Part shown: positions 16,329-24,492 of the stretch, one piece after another
Numbering within the stretch: position 1 is the stretch's first letter
Layout of the letters: the number at the start of each line of letters is the position of its first letter
Assembly: GCA_018242505.1 (NCBI GenBank)
Contig: JAFEBU010000083.1
Coordinates: 62,001-126,000, forward strand
Source of the DNA: Pseudomonadota bacterium
GTDB taxonomy: Bacteria; Pseudomonadota; Alphaproteobacteria; Reyranellales; Reyranellaceae
Length of the DNA: 64,000 bases
Reading direction: 5' to 3'
Made by a program: the position numbers and the translations under genes
Notes under the pieces: generated by a model
What the model was told of the DNA's origin: nothing
Database searches by the model: none
The model's input: the letters and a program-made list of their open reading frames with translations, nothing else

Positions 16329-16369
16329 CTTCTCACGGCGTGAGAAGCCTCCGATGCCGATGGCATCGG
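16329..16369. terminator. Tandem 8-3-8 palindromes between convergent genes
   Basis: Two perfect inverted repeats lie side by side: CTTCTCAC-GGC-GTGAGAAG at 16329-16347 and CCGATGCC-GAT-GGCATCGG at 16351-16369. They sit between the convergent racemase and ric genes and may act as a bidirectional terminator. The T-runs are weak. Extra TTCTCAC copies lie just upstream (16310-16327). Confidence 0.45.
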
Positions 16370-16417
16370 CATTCCGGACCATTTTCTCGTTTTCTTGCTC
16401 CTGCCCGTCTTGGGGTA

Positions 16418-17098
16418 TTAGAGTACCGTCCTCCCGGCAAATCTCGGGAACAGGACGTTGTTCTCGAGATGGATGTGCTGCCGGAGATCGTCGGCGAACT
16501 TCGAGGCGCCGGCATAGAGCGTCTGCCACGTACGGCAGGCGCCTGAGGGCACCGTGAACCCCTTGGTCAGCGCTTCCAGCTCCTCCAGCGTTCGGCCGTG
16601 GTCGTGATGTTCGTGGCGCATGCGGGCGATCGGCGCTTCAAGTCCCGGCATGGCTTTCGCCATGGCCGGAAACAGGATCAGCTCTTCCTTGGCCATGTGC
16701 TGCTCGAGCCCCTGCGCCGTCCGGTCGAGGAGATCGGCAAGACCGCGCGGGACCGCCGGGTTGCCGGCATGGACCTTTTCGACCGTGCGCGCGAGCTGCA
16801 CCAGCTCCCGCAGCTCGCGGCGATGGACCTCATGGTAGCGCGCGAGGATGTGATCGATCAGCTCGACCGTCGCAGACGGCGCCTCGGCCTTGCCGTCGGC
16901 GGGAAGCTCCGACAGCGCCTGCTCGACCTCGCCCACGTCGACGCCGTGCAGCCGCGCCGACTCATCGAGGGCAACGTCGCCCTTGCAACAGAAATCGAGG
17001 CCAAAACGGCGGAAGACCGCGGTCGCGCCGGGCAGGCTGGCGGCGATCTCGCCCACTGTACGGTTGCGGGCGAACAGGTCATTGGCAGCTATGGTCAT
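16418..17098 (-). CDS. Iron-sulfur cluster repair di-iron protein (Ric/ScdA/YtfE)
   Basis: A 226-residue protein that repairs Fe-S clusters damaged by nitric oxide or oxidants. Residues about 10-70 are the ScdA N-terminal domain with the double cysteine in FGLDFCCKG. The rest is a hemerythrin-like four-helix bundle with its iron-binding His/Glu set visible (YHEVHRREL, HMAKEELILFP, MRHEHHDHGR, HIHLENNVLFP). The ATG at 17098 overlaps the haemoglobin stop by four bases, so the two are coupled. Control by the neighbouring NsrR-type regulator is likely. Confidence 0.93.
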   Translation of the reverse strand: MTIAANDLFARNRTVGEIAASLPGATAVFRRFGLDFCCKGDVALDESARLHGVDVGEVEQALSELPADGKAEAPSATVELIDHILARYHEVHRRELRELVQLARTVEKVHAGNPAVPRGLADLLDRTAQGLEQHMAKEELILFPAMAKAMPGLEAPIARMRHEHHDHGRTLEELEALTKGFTVPSGACRTWQTLYAGASKFADDLRQHIHLENNVLFPRFAGRTVL

Positions 17099-17559
17099 GA
17101 GGCTCTCCTTGGAGTCGCTGCAGGCACACCGTCGCGATAGAAGCGCTCGCCTCTTGCCGGCAGCTTGCCCGCCGTCACCGCAATGCCGAGTTCGAAGCTT
17201 TGGGCGATACGCCGGGCACGATCGACGAAATGCGCCGCCGCAGCCGGCGGGCAGACCGTCGCCGCCGTCTCCTCGAACAATTCCAGCCATCGATCGAAGT
17301 GCGTCGCATCGACCGGCAGCGGCGTATGCTTGGCCATGGGATTGCCGCTATAGGCGCCCGACATCAGCGCAACCGCCGACCAGAAGCGGCACATGCGGGC
17401 GAGATGGACGTCCCAATCTTCGACGCGCGCCTCGAACACCGGCCCCAAAAGGGCATCCTCGCGCACCTTGGCGTAGAAGCCGTGAACCAGTCGTTCGATC
17501 ATCGGCTCGTCGATTCCGGTCCGCGCCACAATGTCCGCGCGCAACAAATTGGTATCCAT
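17095..17559 (-). CDS. Group III truncated haemoglobin
   Basis: A 154-residue truncated globin of group III, a family linked to NO or oxygen handling in alphaproteobacteria. Family landmarks are visible: LVHGFYAKVREDALLGPVF, the heme-pocket W-x3-L-A-R-M-x-R-F-W segment, SGAYSGNPMAKHTPL with the likely proximal region, and HFDRWLELFEET. It is the first gene of a two-gene operon with ric. The start codon lies 20 bp from a perfect palindrome in the divergent control region. Confidence 0.92.
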   Translation of the reverse strand: MDTNLLRADIVARTGIDEPMIERLVHGFYAKVREDALLGPVFEARVEDWDVHLARMCRFWSAVALMSGAYSGNPMAKHTPLPVDATHFDRWLELFEETAATVCPPAAAAHFVDRARRIAQSFELGIAVTAGKLPARGERFYRDGVPAATPRRAS

Positions 17560-17568
17560 AGTACCTAT

Positions 17569-17596
17569 TTGCGATCGACAAACAGGTATTTACAAT
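17569..17596 (+). promoter_or_regulatory. Candidate sigma-70 promoter of the nsrR-like gene
   Basis: TTGCGA at 17569-17574 and TACAAT at 17591-17596 are separated by 16 bp. Transcription would start about 15 bp before the ATG. The -10 element lies inside the palindromic operator, so a bound repressor would block it. Confidence 0.5.
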
Positions 17597-17604
17597 ACCT
17601 GTTT
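17580..17604. promoter_or_regulatory. Palindromic operator between haemoglobin-ric and the NsrR-type gene
   Basis: AAACAGGTATT at 17580-17590, a 3-bp spacer and AATACCTGTTT at 17594-17604 form a perfect 11-3-11 inverted repeat in the 58-bp divergent gap. A related half-like sequence, GTACCTATTT, is at 17561-17570. The position, symmetry and neighbouring Rrf2-family gene suggest an autoregulatory NO-responsive operator. Confidence 0.7.
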
Positions 17605-17617
17605 ACACGGAGCGACA

Positions 17618-18043
17618 ATGCGCCTCACAGCCTTTACCGATTTTGGCCTGCGCGCCCTGATGCGACTTGCGGGCGAGTCCGACCGCTCGTTCACGACGGA
17701 CGAGATCGCCCGGGAGTTCGAGATCTCGCGGCACCACTTGACCAAGGTGGTGCGGCGGCTGGCCGATGCGGGCTATGTCCGCACGCAGCGTGGCGCCGGC
17801 GGTGGCTTCCAGCTCGCACGTCCCGCGGAGGCGATCGGGCTGGGCGAGGTCGTGCGCGATCTCGAGGACGATCAGCCGATCGTCGAATGTTTCCGTGCCG
17901 ACGGCGGAAACTGCGTGCTGACGCCGCGCTGTCGGCTCCGCAAGCGGTTGGCGGCGGCACGCGAGGCCTTCCTGGCCGAACTCGACCGAACCTCTCTCGC
18001 CGACTGCGCCTATCCCGCGCGGCCACGGTCGAAGGCGGCCTGA
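17618..18043 (+). CDS. nsrR: Rrf2-family regulator, NsrR type
   Basis: A 141-residue Rrf2 protein with an N-terminal winged helix (MRLTAFTDFGLRALM, EIAREFEISRHHLTKVVRRLADAGYV, RGAGGGFQLARP). Three cysteines follow with C-x7-C-x5-C spacing (ECF...NCVLTPRC), the same spacing as the [4Fe-4S] ligands of Bacillus NsrR. NO would destroy the cluster and release repression. The ATG at 17618 gives the canonical start and removes 29 residues lying in the control region. Its divergence from the haemoglobin-ric operon supports the NsrR assignment over IscR. Confidence 0.85.
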   Translation: MRLTAFTDFGLRALMRLAGESDRSFTTDEIAREFEISRHHLTKVVRRLADAGYVRTQRGAGGGFQLARPAEAIGLGEVVRDLEDDQPIVECFRADGGNCVLTPRCRLRKRLAAAREAFLAELDRTSLADCAYPARPRSKAA

Positions 18044-18097
18044 CGTCCGACATACTCCATGCCTTGACACAACCAAGTCCACTGGCATGGTCTGTCG

Positions 18098-18940
18098 ATG
18101 AGGTTAGCCAGTTTTCGCCAGGCGGGCGTCGAAAAATTCGGTGCTGTCGTCGATGATGGGATTGTCGATCTGTCGGCGCGGTTCCAGGGACGTTGGGCGT
18201 CGCTGCGCGACGCGCTCGCGGACAACGGGATCGACCAGCTAACGGCCGCCGTCCGCAACCAGAAGGCCGATTTCACCCTCGATGCAATAGAACTGCTGCC
18301 GGTCGTTCCCAACCCTGACAAGATCCTGTGCATCGGCGTCAACTATGCGAGCCATGCCGGCGAGGTCGGGCGCGAGCCGCCGCCTCAGCCCAGCGTTTTC
18401 TCGCGGCTGAACAACACACTCGTCCCTCACGGCGGCAGTATCGTCCGGCCCAGCGCCTCGATCGCCTTCGATTTCGAGGGCGAGCTGGCCGTCGTGATCG
18501 GCACACGCTGCCGGCATGTCCCACGAGCGCAGGCGCTGGCGATGGTCGCCGGCTACACCTGCTTCTTCGACGGCAGCGTGCGCGACTTCCAGAAGCATTC
18601 GGTGACCGCAGGCAAGAATTTCCCGGCGACCGGCCCGCTCGGTCCGTGGATGGTGACGGCCGATGTCATTCCCGACCCGCAGGCACTGGAACTCACCACG
18701 CGGCTGAACGGCGCTGTCGTGCAACACGACACGACAGACCATATGATCTTCGATGTCGCCACCATCATCGAATATCTTTCGACCATCACTCCGCTCGAAC
18801 CCGGCGACATCATCGCCACGGGCACGCCCGACGGGGTGGGCCTTGTTCGCAAGCCGCCGCTCTGGATGAAGGCCGGCGACAAGGTCGAGGTCGAGATCTC
18901 CGCCATCGGGACTTTGAGCGTCAATGTCGTCGACGAGTGA
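18098..18940 (+). CDS. Fumarylacetoacetate hydrolase family protein
   Basis: A 280-residue FAH-fold enzyme that would cleave or isomerise an acylpyruvate-type intermediate in aromatic or sugar-acid catabolism. Residues 75-85 read ILCIGVNYASHA. The metal-binding acids are in FDFEGELAVVIG and in the YTCFFDGSVRDFQ segment, and the C-terminal GDIIATGTPDGVG motif is intact. A short N-terminal domain (1-70) is typical. It overlaps the following MFS gene by 17 bp, suggesting an operon with the transporter and nitroreductase. The exact substrate is unknown. Confidence 0.88.
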   Translation: MRLASFRQAGVEKFGAVVDDGIVDLSARFQGRWASLRDALADNGIDQLTAAVRNQKADFTLDAIELLPVVPNPDKILCIGVNYASHAGEVGREPPPQPSVFSRLNNTLVPHGGSIVRPSASIAFDFEGELAVVIGTRCRHVPRAQALAMVAGYTCFFDGSVRDFQKHSVTAGKNFPATGPLGPWMVTADVIPDPQALELTTRLNGAVVQHDTTDHMIFDVATIIEYLSTITPLEPGDIIATGTPDGVGLVRKPPLWMKAGDKVEVEISAIGTLSVNVVDE

Positions 18941-20180
18941 ATCGATCGACCTCGTCGCCGGCCCGCAACAGTCCGAAGGCTGGCGCAAGGATGCCAGGGT
19001 GGTGTCGCTGATCAGCGCGGTTCACTTCGTGAGCCACGTCCACATCATGTTGCTGCCGCCGATCTTCGGGGAAGTAAGGAAGGCGTTTGGCGTCAGCTAC
19101 ACCGACATCGCGCTGGCGCTCACCGCCTTCAACGTCGCCTCGGCGCTGCTGCAGACGCCCGCCGGCTTCCTGGTCGACCGCATCGGACCGCGCGCCATGC
19201 TGACCGGCGGCCTGCTCGTCGGCGCGGTCGCGATCTCCATCGCGGCCCTCCTCCCGGGCTACTGGATCTTCATCGTCGCCTATGGGCTGCTGGGCGTCGC
19301 CAACACGGTCTACCACCCCGCCGACTATTCGATCCTGTCGGCCACGATCGACGGCAAGCGCATCGGCAAGGCCTTCTCGATCCACACCTTTGCCGGATAT
19401 GCCGGCAGCGGCGTCACGCCGGCCCTGGTCATCGGCTGCGCCGCGATCTGGGGCTGGCACGGCGCCTTCCTCGCCGCCGCGATCCTGTCGTTTGCCGCGG
19501 CGATGCTTCTGGTCGTGGCGGGACATGTCCTGCCCAAGACGACCCGCAAGGTGGCGGCGCCCGCGGAGCAGACAGCCGGGCACAAGGTCGGGCTGGAGCT
19601 GCTGCTGAGCGCGCCTGTCCTGCGCAACCTCTTCTTCTTCCTCTGCCTGTCGATGGCCAACGGCGGCATCCAGACCTACACCGTGGTGAGCCAGCAGGCT
19701 CTGTTCGGCACGCCGGCCGCAATCTCCAATGTGGCCCTGTCGGGTTTCCTGCTGATGAGTGCGTTCGGTGTGCTGCTGGGCGGTGTCATCGCCGATCGCA
19801 CGCCGCACCACGAACGCGTGGCCGCCATCGGCTTCGCCTTCACTTCGACCATGGCGATCCTCATGGGCTGGGTCGCCATGCCCGGCCTCGTCCTGATCCT
19901 GGTGATGTCGGTGGGCGGCCTGCTGAACGGCATGATCCAGCCCAGCCGCGACATGATGGTGCGCGCGGTCACGCCGCCAGGCTCGTTCGGCAAGGTGTTC
20001 GGCTTCGTGAGCACCGGCTTCAATCTCGGCGGCATGATCGCGCCCCTGGCCTACGGCTGGCTGATGGATCACGGCCAACCGCAAATGATCTACGCCATCG
20101 TCGTCGCCTTCATCCTGCTGGCGCTGCTGACGGCCGTCACACGCCACAAGCCCCAAGGAAATGCTGCATGGACGCTCTGA
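18924..20180 (+). CDS. MFS transporter
   Basis: A 418-residue major facilitator protein with about 12 hydrophobic segments after a soluble N-terminus of ~30 residues. The motif GFLVDRIGPRAML after helix 2 is the conserved MFS loop, and NTVYHPADYSIL resembles the Fsr (fosmidomycin resistance)-like branch. The start overlaps the FAH gene and the end overlaps the nitroreductase start, so the three genes probably form one transcript. The substrate may be the compound degraded by those enzymes. Confidence 0.88.
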   Translation: MSSTSESIDLVAGPQQSEGWRKDARVVSLISAVHFVSHVHIMLLPPIFGEVRKAFGVSYTDIALALTAFNVASALLQTPAGFLVDRIGPRAMLTGGLLVGAVAISIAALLPGYWIFIVAYGLLGVANTVYHPADYSILSATIDGKRIGKAFSIHTFAGYAGSGVTPALVIGCAAIWGWHGAFLAAAILSFAAAMLLVVAGHVLPKTTRKVAAPAEQTAGHKVGLELLLSAPVLRNLFFFLCLSMANGGIQTYTVVSQQALFGTPAAISNVALSGFLLMSAFGVLLGGVIADRTPHHERVAAIGFAFTSTMAILMGWVAMPGLVLILVMSVGGLLNGMIQPSRDMMVRAVTPPGSFGKVFGFVSTGFNLGGMIAPLAYGWLMDHGQPQMIYAIVVAFILLALLTAVTRHKPQGNAAWTL

Positions 20181-21004
20181 CATCCGGACAGTCGGACAGG
20201 GACGCCGCGCTCGGCGACCGCTATGGCTCGGCAACGCCGTCCGTCGGCCCCTGGAACGATACGATCACGAGCCTGCTTCGACACCGGTCGGTGCGCGGCT
20301 ACAGGCCGGACCCGGTACCGGCGGGCACTCTGGAAACGCTGATCGCGGCAGCGCAGTCGGCGGCCACCAGTTCGAACATGCAGTGGTCCTCGGCCATCGC
20401 CGTGACCGATCCGGCGAAGAAGAAGGTGCTGGCCGAGATCGCGGGCGGCCAGAAGCATATCGAGGAGTGTCCGCTCTTCATCGCCTGGGTCGCCGACATG
20501 GCGCGCAATCAGCGCATCTCCGACCAGGAGAAGGTCGACTTCGCGTGCATGCCCTGGCTCGAGACCTTCATGGTCGCCTGCATCGACGTGGCGCTGGCGG
20601 CGCAGAATGCCGTTGTGGCGGCCGAATCGATCGGCCTCAGCACGGTCTATATCGGCGCCATGCGCAACGATCCGGTGCGCGTGGCCGAACTGCTCGGTTT
20701 GCCGCGGCAAGCCTTCGTGGTGTTCGGTCTTTGCGTCGGCTACGCCACGGAAAAAGCCGTCGGCGAGGTGAAGCCCCGCCTGCCGCAGGGAATCGTGCTC
20801 CATCACGAGCGCTACGATGCCGGGCAGGAGGCGAAGCTGCGCCAATCGTACGACGCCGAGATGACCAAATTCTCGCAACGCCACGAATTGCAGGCCGCCA
20901 CCTGGACGCAGCGCGTCCTCAACCGGCTCGGACCGCTCAGGTCGATGAACGGCCGCGAAAAGATGCGGACGGCGCTGGCGAGCCTCGGCTTCGAGATCCG
21001 CTGA
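20168..21004 (+). CDS. NfsA-like nitroreductase family protein
   Basis: A 278-residue FMN-dependent oxidoreductase. The FMN-phosphate motif is in LLRHRSVRGYRPDPVP, followed by AAQSAATSSNMQWSSAIAV, and the ESIGLSTVYIGAMRNDP segment is typical of the NfsA/Frp group. The C-terminal tail includes LPQGIVLHHERYD. It probably uses NAD(P)H to reduce nitro or quinone-like compounds. It overlaps the MFS gene by 13 bp. Confidence 0.88.
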   Translation: MDALTSGQSDRDAALGDRYGSATPSVGPWNDTITSLLRHRSVRGYRPDPVPAGTLETLIAAAQSAATSSNMQWSSAIAVTDPAKKKVLAEIAGGQKHIEECPLFIAWVADMARNQRISDQEKVDFACMPWLETFMVACIDVALAAQNAVVAAESIGLSTVYIGAMRNDPVRVAELLGLPRQAFVVFGLCVGYATEKAVGEVKPRLPQGIVLHHERYDAGQEAKLRQSYDAEMTKFSQRHELQAATWTQRVLNRLGPLRSMNGREKMRTALASLGFEIR

Positions 21005-21096
21005 CGCGCGACATCGCCTGCCGGGACCGCGCCACTCCAATGGCGCGGTCTTCTCGCTTCCGAATGAAAGGACGCGCGACTCGATCGGGAGGCTAC

Positions 21097-21253
21097 TCCG
21101 CCGAGGAGTTGCGCGCCTCCGGCGACCTCACCCGTGCGGCGCCAGCACCTGGCGCACGGTGGCGACGTCGCGGGGGCCATTCCGCCGAGGAGTCGCGCGC
21201 GCCCGGCGACCTCACCCGTGCGGGACCAAGACCTGGCGCACGGTGGCGACGTC
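21097..21253. repeat. Partial duplication of the alcohol dehydrogenase 3' end (two 73-bp copies)
   Basis: The segment 21181-21253, which contains the end and stop codon of the alcohol dehydrogenase, recurs at 21097-21169 with most positions identical (period 84 bp). The outer copy still encodes, on the minus strand, the last dozen residues and the stop (D-V-A-T-V-R-Q-V-L-A-P-H-G). It is a relic of a local tandem duplication located downstream of the gene. Confidence 0.8.
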
Positions 21254-22342
21254 CTGCAGCCGGTCGAAGCCCTCGTTCAGCTCGGCAAAGCCGATGCGCT
21301 TGCTCATCATGCGGTCGACCGGCAGCTTTCCCTGCTGGTAGAGGGCGATGAAGCGCGGGATGTCGCGCACCGGCACGCAGCTCCCCATGTAGCTGCCCTT
21401 GATGGTCTTCTCCTCGCTCACCAGGCTGCTCTGCCTGAAGGCGAAGTCGGCGCTGATCGGCGACAGGCCCGCCGACACCGTCGTGCCGCCCCAGCGCGTC
21501 ACCAGATAGGCGGTCTCCATCGCCTTGATCGTGCCGGCCAGGTCGAAGGCATAATCGACGCCGCCATTGGTGAGGTCGTGCACCTGCTTCACGTGGTCGG
21601 CGTCCTTGGCGTTCACCGTATCGGTGGCGCCGAGCTGGCGGGCAAGACCGAGCTTCTCGTCGGAGAGATCGATGGCGATGATCCTGCCCGCGCCGGCCAG
21701 CACCGCCCCCAGCAATCCGCTCAACCCGACGCCGCCCAATCCCACGATCGCGACCGAGCTGCCCGGCTGGATATGCGCGGTGTTCACGACGGCGCCGACG
21801 CCGGTCACCACGGCGCAGCCGAACAGCGCGGCGACGTCGAGGGGCAGGCTCTTGTCGATCACCACCACCGAGCCGCGATCGACCACGGCATATTCGGCAT
21901 AGCACGACACCCCGGACTGGTGATTCACCGGCTTGCCGTCATGGTGAAGGCGATAGTGGCCGGACAGGAGCTGGCCGGCCGCGCGCGGCGCGATGGAGCG
22001 CTCGCAGATATAGGGCCGGCCTTCGAGGCAGCGCCGACAGCGGCCGCAGCTCACATTGAAGGTGAAGCAGACATGGTCGCCGGCCTTCACGTCGTGCACG
22101 CCGGCGCCGACCTCGACGATCTCGCCCGCCCCTTCATGGCCCAGCACGACCGGTGTCGGCCGCGGCCGATCGCCGTTGATCAACGAAAGGTCCGAGTGGC
22201 AGAGCCCGCCGCCGCCCACCTTCACCAGCACTTCGCCCTCGCCAGGCGGATCGAGATCGACGTCGAGCACCTGGATCGGCTTGCTCTTGGCGAACGGACG
22301 TGGCGCGCCACAGACAGTGAGGACGGCAGCTTTCATCTTCAT
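21212..22342 (-). CDS. Zinc-dependent alcohol dehydrogenase
   Basis: A 376-residue medium-chain dehydrogenase. The catalytic zinc residues are visible in GLCHSDLS and GHEGAGEIVEVG. The structural zinc site is C-G-R-C-R-R-C-x7-C (residues ~97-110). The NAD-binding motif is GLGGVGLSGLLGAVLAG. It resembles class III/NDMA-type dehydrogenases and acts on an unidentified alcohol or aldehyde. Its start shares bases with the stop of the upstream SDR gene (TGATG), so the two are coupled. The 3' end is partly duplicated downstream. Confidence 0.92.
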   Translation of the reverse strand: MKMKAAVLTVCGAPRPFAKSKPIQVLDVDLDPPGEGEVLVKVGGGGLCHSDLSLINGDRPRPTPVVLGHEGAGEIVEVGAGVHDVKAGDHVCFTFNVSCGRCRRCLEGRPYICERSIAPRAAGQLLSGHYRLHHDGKPVNHQSGVSCYAEYAVVDRGSVVVIDKSLPLDVAALFGCAVVTGVGAVVNTAHIQPGSSVAIVGLGGVGLSGLLGAVLAGAGRIIAIDLSDEKLGLARQLGATDTVNAKDADHVKQVHDLTNGGVDYAFDLAGTIKAMETAYLVTRWGGTTVSAGLSPISADFAFRQSSLVSEEKTIKGSYMGSCVPVRDIPRFIALYQQGKLPVDRMMSKRIGFAELNEGFDRLQDVATVRQVLVPHG

Positions 22343-23085
22343 CAGGCAATTCCTCCATCGACGCGCACGACCGATCCCGTGGTGAAGCTCGATCTCGGCG
22401 AGGCGAGATAGAGCGCGGCCGTCACGATCTCTTCCGGCAGTCCGCTACGCTTGAGCGCCGCCGTGCTGTTGAGCTTGTGCTCCTCGCTCCAGGCCTTCGA
22501 TACGTCGGTAAGGAAACGCCCGGGCGAAATGGTGTTCACCCGGACCTTCGGCCCGTACTCGAAGGCGAAGGCCTCGGTAATAGCATTGAGTGCCGCCTTG
22601 GCGCCGGCATAGGGCGCAATCTGGGGGCGCGGCCGCAGCGCACCGGCGCTGGAGATGTTGATGATCGAACCGCCCTCGCCCGCCGCCATGCGGCTGCCGA
22701 TCAGCGACATCAGGCGGAACGGTCCCTTGAAGTTCAGCGACACGATGCGGTCGAAAAGCTGCTCGGGCGTTTCCAGCGACGAGGGCGCCAGCGGCGAGGA
22801 GCCGGCATTGTTGACCAGGATGTCGACCTTGCCGAAGGCGGCGTAGGCTGCATCCGCGAGGCCTTCCAGTTCATGCCAGTTGGCAATGTTGCAGGCATGG
22901 GTCGCGGCACGCCGGCCCAGCGCCCTCACTTCCGCCGCGACTTTCTCGCAGGCCTCGATCTTGCGGCTGGCGATGAATATGTCGGCCCCGTGCTGGGCGA
23001 AGGCCTTCACCATCTGGTACCCAAGGCCGCGGCTGCCGCCGGTCACCAATGCCACCTTGCCGGCAAGATCGAACATGTCAGTCAT
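22342..23085 (-). CDS. Short-chain dehydrogenase/reductase
   Basis: A 247-residue SDR. The cofactor motif TGGSRGLG is at residues 15-22, NNAG follows in DILVNNAGSSP, and the catalytic Ser...Tyr-x3-Lys is seen as INISSAGAL...YAGAKAAL. The C-terminal YLASPRSSFTTGSVVRVDGG is standard. The ATG at 23085 (MTDMFDLAGKVALVTGG) replaces a much longer open frame whose upstream part is not conserved. It is coupled to the alcohol dehydrogenase, so the pair may interconvert alcohol, aldehyde and ketone intermediates. Confidence 0.92.
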   Translation of the reverse strand: MTDMFDLAGKVALVTGGSRGLGYQMVKAFAQHGADIFIASRKIEACEKVAAEVRALGRRAATHACNIANWHELEGLADAAYAAFGKVDILVNNAGSSPLAPSSLETPEQLFDRIVSLNFKGPFRLMSLIGSRMAAGEGGSIINISSAGALRPRPQIAPYAGAKAALNAITEAFAFEYGPKVRVNTISPGRFLTDVSKAWSEEHKLNSTAALKRSGLPEEIVTAALYLASPRSSFTTGSVVRVDGGIA

Positions 23086-23203
23086 GGGGCGACTCAAGAC
23101 GTTTGCGACTGGCCTGTCACTCGTTATGTGTCTTGAGGAGCGGAACGGGACCGCGCTATATAGCCACCGATTGCGCAGGTGTTGATCTCCTACGGGTGCT
23201 GCG

Positions 23204-23425
23204 ATGGCAAAGCCTGTTCCCGACAAGCTCAATCCTGGACGTGACGCTGCCGTGCGCCGGATGTTGGTGCACGATGCCCTCGACCAGCAAGCCGGCCAGA
23301 ACGGCGCTGCCGAGGAAATCCACGAAAAGGGACGATCGCCCGGGCCTCCGCGTCCCGCCAGCGGCAATCGGGTCCCTTCGTCTCAGCGGCAGGGCCCGTC
23401 TCAGCGGCAGGGCCTGAGACGCTGA
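23204..23425 (+). CDS. Small hypothetical protein
   Basis: A 73-residue protein whose first half (MAKPVPDKLNPGRDAAVRRM, then LVHDALDQQAGQNGAAEEIHEKG) looks like a folded small helical domain. The last third is low complexity because the coding sequence contains a repeated QRQGPSQRQG. The reading frame runs into a hairpin at its stop codon. I do not recognise a family. Confidence 0.4.
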   Translation: MAKPVPDKLNPGRDAAVRRMLVHDALDQQAGQNGAAEEIHEKGRSPGPPRPASGNRVPSSQRQGPSQRQGLRR

Positions 23426-23428
23426 GAC
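23398..23428. terminator. Hairpin between convergent genes
   Basis: A perfect 9-bp inverted repeat, GTCTCAGCG at 23398-23406 and CGCTGAGAC at 23420-23428, with a 13-base loop. It lies at the stop of the small plus-strand ORF and two bases from the stop of the minus-strand lyase. TCTCAGCGGCAGGGCC is also directly repeated there (23381-23396 and 23400-23414). Confidence 0.45.
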
Positions 23429-23429
23429 T

Positions 23430-24287
23430 TCAGCTCAGGAAATCCGTCGTCCACCGGACGTAGTCATCCTGGCGCGTCACGCGCTTCATCAGCTCGCCGT
23501 CGGCGATGCCCGTGAGCTTGCTGGGTGGCGTTCCCTCGCGCAGGGCCTTCAGGGTGTCGTGAATCGCCTTCACCGAGGCGGCAAAGGGTTGATGGCCCTG
23601 CAGTGCAACGCGCACACGACGCGCGGCCAGGTAAGAAAGCTCGGTGAGCTCGCTCGAAGTGCCGCCCAGGATCAGCGGCAGCGTGGTCGCCGAGGAGATC
23701 GCATCAAGCTCGGCCCGTGTCCGAACGCCGACGAAGAACAGCGCATCGACGCCCGCCTGCTCATACGCCCTGCCGCGGGCGATCGCCTCGTCGAGACCGG
23801 AGATCTGGACGGCGCTGGTGCGGCCGGCAATGCAGAGCATCGGATCCTGCCGGCCCGCAAGCGCAGCCTTCATCTTGCCCACGCCCTCGGCGAGGCTGAC
23901 CAGGCGTGGTTTGGACGTGCCGAAGGGCTGCGGCAGTTCCGTGTCCTCGATGCTGAGCGCGCAGACGCCCGAGGTTTCCAGCTCCTCCACCGTGCGCTTG
24001 ACGCTCAGCGCATTGCCGTAGCCGTGATCGGCATCGACCAGCAGCGGCAGAGTGCCGGCACGATTGATGCGATAGGCCTGGCCCGCGAACTCCGAGAGCG
24101 TGAGCACGATCAGGTCCGGCGCGCCCAGCACCGCCATTGACGCCACGGAGCCCGCGAACATGCCGATCTCGAAACCGAGATCCTCGGCGATACGCGCAGA
24201 GATCGCATCATGGACCGAAGCAGGGTGAATACAGCGCTCGCTCGCAAGAAGGGTGCGGAAGCGCTCTCGGCGATCGGTCCAATGCAT
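23430..24287 (-). CDS. Isocitrate lyase/PEP mutase superfamily protein (oxaloacetate decarboxylase-like)
   Basis: A 285-residue TIM-barrel enzyme. The metal and carboxylate sites are visible as SVHDAISARIAEDLGF, LLVDADHGYGNALSVKRTVEELE and SIEDTELP. It lacks the KKCGH catalytic loop of isocitrate lyase. The DxDHGYGN and IEDT pattern matches the oxaloacetate decarboxylase/carboxyphosphonoenolpyruvate phosphonomutase-like branch typified by Pseudomonas PA4872. It is divergent from the MFS gene across a 205-bp gap, where I see no clear operator. The substrate is inferred, not shown. Confidence 0.88.
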   Translation of the reverse strand: MHWTDRRERFRTLLASERCIHPASVHDAISARIAEDLGFEIGMFAGSVASMAVLGAPDLIVLTLSEFAGQAYRINRAGTLPLLVDADHGYGNALSVKRTVEELETSGVCALSIEDTELPQPFGTSKPRLVSLAEGVGKMKAALAGRQDPMLCIAGRTSAVQISGLDEAIARGRAYEQAGVDALFFVGVRTRAELDAISSATTLPLILGGTSSELTELSYLAARRVRVALQGHQPFAASVKAIHDTLKALREGTPPSKLTGIADGELMKRVTRQDDYVRWTTDFLS

Positions 24288-24492
24288 GTCGTTTCTCCTC
24301 GCAAACAGCCCTACGGTCGTCGTCTTCCTAGCAAGGCAATCCCTGCAATGCAGCGCTGCGTTTCGACGGGCAAACTGAGCTTATGCTCACGCTTCCGTGT
24401 TTCACGGTGAAAGCGTAGCGTTTGCGACATTGGCGACATGGTGGCGCACCATTCGCCTTCAAATCGGGGAAATGCGCTGGAGGAACCTCGCC

